Source: Trachelipus rathkii
Taxonomy: Eukaryota; Arthropoda; Malacostraca; Isopoda; Trachelipodidae
Direction: 5' to 3'
Assembly: GCA_015478945.1 (NCBI GenBank)
Contig: JABUQX010002382.1
Location: 47,501 to 60,000, forward strand
DNA length: 12,500 nucleotides
Shown here: positions 8,595 through 12,500 of the stretch, in pieces
Numbering within the stretch: position 1 is the stretch's first letter
Layout of the letters: the number at the start of each line of letters is the position of its first letter
Position numbers and translations under genes: made by a program
Notes under the pieces: generated by a model
Told to the model about the DNA's origin: nothing
Database searches by the model: none
Seen by the model: only the letters and a program-made list of their open reading frames with translations

Positions 8595-8975
8595 TCATTA
8601 TCATTGACTTTATTGACGAGACGAATATTCTATTACAATGTTGCTTAATATATACCTATATATGACCACAATTTTGAGACATAATGACAGTGATTTGCGG
8701 TATATACTATTACAAAGTCGTTTACTTTACAGTATATGACTAAATTTTGGAACCACCAACTATGATTAATATACTTTATATTATAATACTACATATTTTA
8801 TTATTACGTCATTAACATGACTAATAAGCTATTACAAAGGGGTTTACTTACATGACTAAAATTTAGCTTTGAGACAAATGATAATGACTAATATACTATT
8901 ACGAAGTGGTTTACCGTACATGACTAAATTTTGAGACAATGGCAGACTAATATACGAAAATAATATAATATAAAA
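8595..8975 (+). repeat. Inter-array block plus 65-bp repeat, copy 2
   Basis: Contains the CATTGACTTTATTGACGAGA block at 8602, then two units of a ~65-bp repeat whose landmark CTATTACAAAGGGGTTTAC or CTATTACGAAGTGGTTTAC lies near 8828 and 8895. It ends in GAGACAATGGCAGACTAATA and the AT junction tract at 8960-8977. With the 40-bp block before it (8288-8594) it forms one full higher-order unit of about 680 bp. Confidence 0.92.
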
Positions 8976-9276
8976 AAATAAAAATGTCTTTTAATTTGAC
9001 GACTGTTATATCGACAATAAAAATGACTTGATATGACGATTGTTAATATCGAAAATGAAAATTACTTTTAAAATGACGGCTGATAATAAAAAATGACTTT
9101 TGATATGGCGACTGTTAATCTCGAAAATAAAAATGACTTTTGATATGACGACTGTTGATATCGACAATAAAAATGACTTTTGATATGACGACTGTTAAAT
9201 CGACAATAAAAATGACTTGTTATGACGACTGTTAATATCGACAATAAAAATGACTTTAATGACAGAACTATTTTTA
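8976..9276 (+). repeat. 40-bp minisatellite, fourth block (about 7 units)
   Basis: Units start at about 8980 with AAAATGTCTTTTAATTTGAC. Monomer order is: short GATTG type, GACGGCTGATAAT type (shortened), GGCGACTGTTAATCTCG type, GTTGATATCG type, GTTAAATCG type, ACTTGTTATGACG type, and the terminal ACTTTAATGACAG unit. The GACGGC, GGCGAC..CTCG and GTTAAATCG succession matches 7120-7280. A 90-codon minus-strand frame at 9068-9340 spans this block and gives a Ser/Ile/Lys-rich low-complexity product (repeated SHFYCR), a consequence of the repeat and not a gene. Confidence 0.94.
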
Positions 9277-9620
9277 TTATCATTGACTTTATTGACGAGA
9301 CGAATATTCTATTACAATGTTGTTTAATATATATGACCACAATTTTGAGACAAAACGACAGTGATTTACGGTATATACTATATTACAAAGTCGTATGACT
9401 AAATTTTAGAAACCACCGACTATGATTAATATACTTTATATTATAACACTAAATATTTTATTATTACTTTATTGACTTATGACTAATAAGCTATTACAAA
9501 GTGGTTTACCTATATGACTAAAATTTAGTTTTGAGACATTTGATAATGACTAATATTACGTATTTCGAAAGTGGTATTACCATGCGATGACTAAATTTGA
9601 GACAATGGCAGACTAATTAC
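9277..9620 (+). repeat. Inter-array block plus 65-bp repeat, copy 3
   Basis: Repeats the arrangement of 8595-8955. CATTGACTTTATTGACGAGA lies at 9281 (679 bp after 8602), the ACTTTATATTATAACACTAA segment at 9433, and 65-bp units with CTATTACAAAGTGGTTTACC near 9490 and a corrupted TTTCGAAAGTGGTATTACC near 9557. It ends at GAGACAATGGCAGACTAATT, after which no new 40-bp array follows and the junction tract is missing, so this is the last full higher-order unit. Confidence 0.92.
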
Positions 9621-9750
9621 TTTATACTTCAATTATACTAAATATTTTCATTGACTTCCAAGCTAATATTACTATTCACAAAGTTGATTATATAATGTCT
9701 AACTTTGGAGACATTATGATTAGACTAATATACTGTTACAAAGTGTTTTC

Positions 9751-9783
<33 letters not shown>

Positions 9784-10165
9784 ATATATATATATTATAC
9801 TATATATATATATATAAAATATATATATTATATATATATATTAATAATTATATATATATATATGAAGAAAATTTTAATGACTTAATAACAATAACTAACA
9901 TATACTACAAAATGTTCCATATCTGACTAAAACTTTGAGATTGCGACTAATATTTTTTTGTTATCATTAAATATATAATTTTATTATTATTGACATTACT
10001 AATTTACTATTACAAAGTGGTTTACCTAAATGACTAAAATTTTGGACACGACTAAGTTTCTTAGTATCATTGTAATATACCAAATATTTCATTATCATTG
10101 ACTTATGACAACACTATTGCCAAAGTTGTTACTATAATACTATGACGAAATTTTAGACTACGACT
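9621..10165 (+). repeat. Decaying 65-bp repeat units
   Basis: Isolated, diverged units of the ~65-bp repeat. CACAAAGTTGATTATATAAT lies near 9677, CTGTTACAAAGTGTTTTC near 9733, CTACAAAATGTTCCATATCT near 9903, CTATTACAAAGTGGTTTACC near 10007 and ATTGCCAAAGTTGTTACTAT near 10114. Each is followed by a TGACTAAAATTTTGAGAC-like segment. Spacing is irregular because of insertions, including the (AT)n tract at 9751-9863. Divergence rises to the right, as expected at the edge of a satellite domain. Confidence 0.82.
9751..9863. repeat. (AT)n tract inside a 65-bp unit
   Basis: About 110 bases of alternating AT with slips, self-complementary, starting immediately after AAAGTGTTTTC of a 65-bp unit where other units continue with TACCTATATGACT. 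The tract probably grew from the TATA of that position. Its true length is doubtful. Confidence 0.96.
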
Positions 10166-11125
10166 ACGACTATATTTTTGACGAGACATATTTTATAAAT
10201 AACTTCTATTATGACTTGCTGCAGCAGTGGACAAATAAATGGTGCGACAAAATGGACCTGACTACTATTTGAAAGCTTAGAATTAAATAGTAATATACAG
10301 TTTTACCAAACACAACGACCTCTAAAATAATTTTTTGACTCTATAAACTACTAGACCATTTTGAACGCGTAAATGTAACTCCTATTCTATCTCTTCTAAT
10401 ATAAGAAAATAAAAAATTAACGTCTTTACCAATACAAAATACAAACCAAATCACTTTTAACGGTATGACAGACAAACACGTTCCTAAAGATCCAGTACAT
10501 AAAATATATTATAATATAATAAAGATCGAATCAAAAGTAATGAATGACAAAACAAACTTTCTACATATTCTTCGTAACTAAAAAAAATAATTGACTAAGC
10601 TCTTTTGAACTTTCCGACAATTTATTAACAGACATAAATATATTAAGACATACAAAGGGCTCACGTTTTAACTTTTTTTGCACTTCACGATTACAGGAAT
10701 AAAAAATAATGACATAAAAACACGTAAAAATTGCCGACGTTTTAAGCTTTCTATACCTAATAATTTTACTAAGACTAAAACCTAATAAAACTTTCTAATC
10801 TTTATGTCTTTTATGGATGAAATACTTGGGACATGAGAGAAAACATATGATAACTCAAAGACCTCGCAACGCACAAATTGCAGACGTATTTCAATATGAT
10901 GTAAATAAAAGTCTGTTGTTTTTTACACCAATTTATTTTACAATCTCAATTGAATTTTTTAAAGCATTTGTTTAAAAACAGATTGTGAATAAAATACATT
11001 TTATTTTGTTGGATACTATATTTTTAATGGATTGGAATTTTGATATGAATTAAAAGATTTACTGATCTTCTGATAGTTCAATTTAAGACAAATATACTTA
11101 TTTTAATACAATTGGAGACTTTTTT
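10166..11125. other. Longest repeat-poor stretch, no gene found
   Basis: About 960 bases of AT-rich DNA without a tandem array I can see. GAC words persist at lower density up to about 10770 (CCGACAATTTATTAACAGAC near 10613), then thin out. A small AT patch, AATATATTATAATATAATAA, lies near 10502. I looked for exons, tRNA-like cloverleafs and transposon ends and found nothing I can support. If the window has any unique anchor suitable for single-copy mapping, it is here, around 10800-11100. Confidence 0.6.
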
Positions 11126-11212
11126 TGACTTAAATGACTTTCAAGATTTGCTAACTTGAAAATATGTCAAAGACTCGTTGACTTAAATGACTTTCAAGAC
11201 AACTTGAAGAAT
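11126..11212 (+). repeat. 53-bp tandem dimer, TGACTTAAATGACTTTCAAG type
   Basis: TGACTTAAATGACTTTCAAG occurs at about 11126 and again at 11179, an offset of 53 bp. It is followed by ATTTGCTAACTTGAA in the first copy and a shortened ACAACTTGAAG in the second. CTTTCAAG with the following CTTGAA also makes a short imperfect stem in each copy. Confidence 0.85.
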
Positions 11213-11594
11213 GTGTGCAGAATATTTGACTGTAGACAAAAATGACTTATTCATACAGTCTGAGATTGCTATGTAGAATGCACCAGACTTACACGACTCT
11301 TAAAACTTATATCCTTTAAAATACGGCAAGTTGTACTTGTGGTCTATGTTTATAAACAATTATTGCAAAATATTCAGCCTGTACTGAAGCATTTCGACCA
11401 GTATACAGTATGACATTTTTCGTATTTAAATGACCGATATAATTGACTATGACTTGGTATTTGTGACCTATACCATAGAAAATTAATAACCCTTGACACG
11501 GGATGGAGGGTTTTTGACTTATTTTGATTAATAAAATACTATTAAAAAACTTATTTGACTATTGCTGATTTTGTCAACTATTCAATTCAACAAC
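11213..11594. other. Repeat-poor spacer, no gene found
   Basis: Mixed AT-rich DNA, somewhat less extreme in composition, with occasional TGAC. The stretch CTTGACACGGGATGGAGGGT near 11492 is among the most GC-rich in the window. No open frame, promoter or RNA gene can be supported. Confidence 0.55.
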
Positions 11595-11597
11595 ATA

Positions 11598-11628
<31 letters not shown>

Positions 11629-11640
11629 ATATATATATAT

Positions 11641-11688
<48 letters not shown>

Positions 11689-11717
11689 TATATATATAAT
11701 ATAAATAATAATAATAA
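11595..11717. repeat. (AT)n tract with short (AAT)n tail
   Basis: About 105 bases of near-pure alternating AT followed by four or so AAT triplets. It is self-complementary and slippage-prone, and is the third long AT tract of the window. Confidence 0.97.
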
Positions 11718-11805
11718 AATTAAAACCGCCAAATATTAATGTCAAGTGGAAAGGTATTTAGGTTTGATAAACTTGAAAGGCATCCGTTTAAGGAAAATAT
11801 TCTCG
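11718..11805. other. Short unique spacer between AT and CT tracts
   Basis: Unique-looking sequence (AACTTGAAAGGCATCCGTTT near 11770). Two overlapping plus-strand frames begin here and run into the CT tract, where they read as Ser/Leu repeats (11739-11936 and 11746-11931). They have no feature of a real gene apart from lacking stops inside the tract. Confidence 0.6.
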
Positions 11806-11815
11806 TCTCATCTCT

Positions 11816-11846
<31 letters not shown>

Positions 11847-11926
11847 TCTCTCTCTCTCTTCTCTCCCTCTTTCTCTCTTCTCTCTCTCTCTCCTCTCTCT
11901 CTCTTCTCTCTCTATCTCTCTCTTCC
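11806..11926 (+). repeat. (CT)n polypyrimidine tract with mirror-repeat character
   Basis: About 120 bases of CT dinucleotides with regular interruptions (TCCTCTCTC, TTCTCTC), almost without purines on the + strand; the single A lies near 11914. Long homopurine-homopyrimidine mirror repeats are known to be able to form intramolecular triplex (H-DNA). The reverse strand translates as an Arg/Glu repeat (minus-strand frame 11808-11996), a common artefact of GA repeats. Confidence 0.97.
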
Positions 11927-12038
11927 CTTGACTTGACGAACGTTCGACACACCGACAATACGAGAACAAGATTGAAAAGAGACGATTGAAAGACAATTTC
12001 TAAAGTATCATTTCGTTCGTAGAATAATATTTATTTGT
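11927..12038. other. Short GAC-bearing unique spacer
   Basis: CTTGACTTGACGAACGTTCG near 11927 contains the perfect inverted repeat CGAACGTTCG. It is followed by CGACACACCGACAATACGAG and GAGACGATTGAAAGACAATT, so the GAC bias continues to this end of the window. No gene. Confidence 0.6.
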
Positions 12039-12059
12039 AAATAATAATAATAAATGAAT

Positions 12060-12112
<53 letters not shown>

Positions 12113-12170
12113 TAATTAATAATGAATAATAATAATAATAATTAATAATAATGAATAATAATAATAATAA
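12039..12170 (+). repeat. (AAT)n microsatellite
   Basis: About 130 bases of AAT triplets with occasional GAAT and TTAAT interruptions. The longest pure run is around 12067-12110. Confidence 0.96.
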
Positions 12171-12264
12171 TGACAATTTATGAGTCTTATCTTAATATTT
12201 GACATCCTTATTGACAGAACCTATTAGTATTATTACTCTCTCATCAAAACACAAGTTATTAAAA
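12171..12264. other. Short AT-rich spacer between triplet repeats
   Basis: Contains three TGAC words (near 12170, 12201 and 12213), the last of the window, then unique AT-rich DNA. No gene. Confidence 0.55.
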
Positions 12265-12330
12265 TACTACTACTACTACTACTACTACTACTATAATAAT
12301 AATAATATAATAATTAATTAATAATAATAC
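12265..12330 (+). repeat. Compound (TAC)n(TAA)n microsatellite
   Basis: Nine TAC triplets (12265-12292) pass directly into TAA triplets with interruptions up to about 12330. This suggests one triplet repeat arose within the other through a C/A change and slippage. Confidence 0.95.
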
Positions 12331-12417
12331 TTTTAAAAGTTTTGCAACAAAATCAAACCACACTTAATTAAGAAAATTTAAGAATGAACAAATCAATATT
12401 TATAAAATAATTAAACA
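12331..12417. other. Short AT-rich spacer
   Basis: Unique-looking AT-rich sequence without TGAC words and without a gene. Confidence 0.5.
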
Positions 12418-12418
12418 T

Positions 12419-12449
<31 letters not shown>

Positions 12450-12500
12450 GTATTTAATAAAATATAATTTAATAATATAATAATAATAATAATAATAAAT
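12418..12500 (+). repeat. (AAT)n microsatellite, open at right edge
   Basis: AAT triplets from about 12420 to 12449, an irregular AT-rich gap, and another AAT run from 12473 to the last base, so the tract goes on beyond the window. Confidence 0.95.

Noticed and set aside
6590..9270. CRISPR-like array
   Set aside because: The 40-bp units follow one another without unique spacers, the sequence is eukaryotic in character, and no cas gene is near.
6590..9270. Many AATAAA strings as polyadenylation signals
   Set aside because: They are part of the repeated CAATAAAAATGAC junction of the 40-bp unit and of AT-rich background, without any transcript unit.
9068..9340. 90-codon minus-strand open frame
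   Set aside because: Repeat-derived like the one at 7075-7314. The repeated SHFYCR motif simply reflects the 40-bp units.
11739..11996. Ser/Leu-rich and Arg/Glu-rich open frames on both strands
   Set aside because: They are translations of the (CT)n/(GA)n microsatellite, which has no stop codons in any frame.
1..12500. Transposon or retrovirus-like element
   Set aside because: I looked for long terminal or inverted repeats, target-site duplications and reverse transcriptase or transposase motifs, and found none.

Overview
This window is non-coding, very AT-rich eukaryotic DNA made almost entirely of tandem and higher-order satellite repeats and microsatellites. I find no supportable protein gene, tRNA, rRNA, transposase, CRISPR array or bacterial feature. 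The few open frames of about 60-90 codons all lie in repeats or have no recognisable domain. The mix of long (AT)n, (AC)n, (CT)n and (AAT)n tracts with complex AT-rich satellites would fit an invertebrate with a repeat-dense genome, such as a decapod crustacean. That placement is a weak inference from composition only, because no gene is present to test it.

Layout: 1-490 holds a 102-bp satellite entering from the left edge. Positions 866-2690 hold a ~430-bp higher-order repeat with a younger 177-bp duplication at its right end. A (GT)n tract lies at 2781-2830 and a 98-bp dimer at 3143-3310. Positions 3896-4730 hold a very degenerate ~31-bp array built around a GAC core. A compound (AC)n(AT)n tract fills 5157-5323. 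The best-structured part is 5575-10160. It starts with a 23-24-bp array (5575-6245), then a 40-bp minisatellite (6590-7330), then a non-minisatellite block (7370-7545). A direct ~445-bp duplicate of the 23-bp array follows at 7547-7992. After that come three rounds in which the 40-bp array alternates with a ~65-bp repeat, the last two forming a clear ~680-bp higher-order repeat. This decays into isolated 65-bp units up to about 10160. Positions 10161-11125 are nearly repeat-free. The right end holds a 53-bp dimer, (AT)n, a ~120-bp (CT)n tract, and (AAT)n/(ACT)n tracts running off the window.

The unifying signal is strand polarity. Repeat families of quite different unit length (102, ~430, 98, ~31, 23, 40, 65 and 53 bp) nearly all carry TGAC or a related GAC core on the + strand. 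The reverse complement GTCA is rare: I notice only about ten by eye, against an estimated two hundred or more TGAC. The spacers between arrays show the same bias. This suggests one polarised satellite field, with local re-amplification at different unit lengths, rather than unrelated satellites that happen to be adjacent. It is the most interesting property of the window. Whether it has a function cannot be told from sequence alone.
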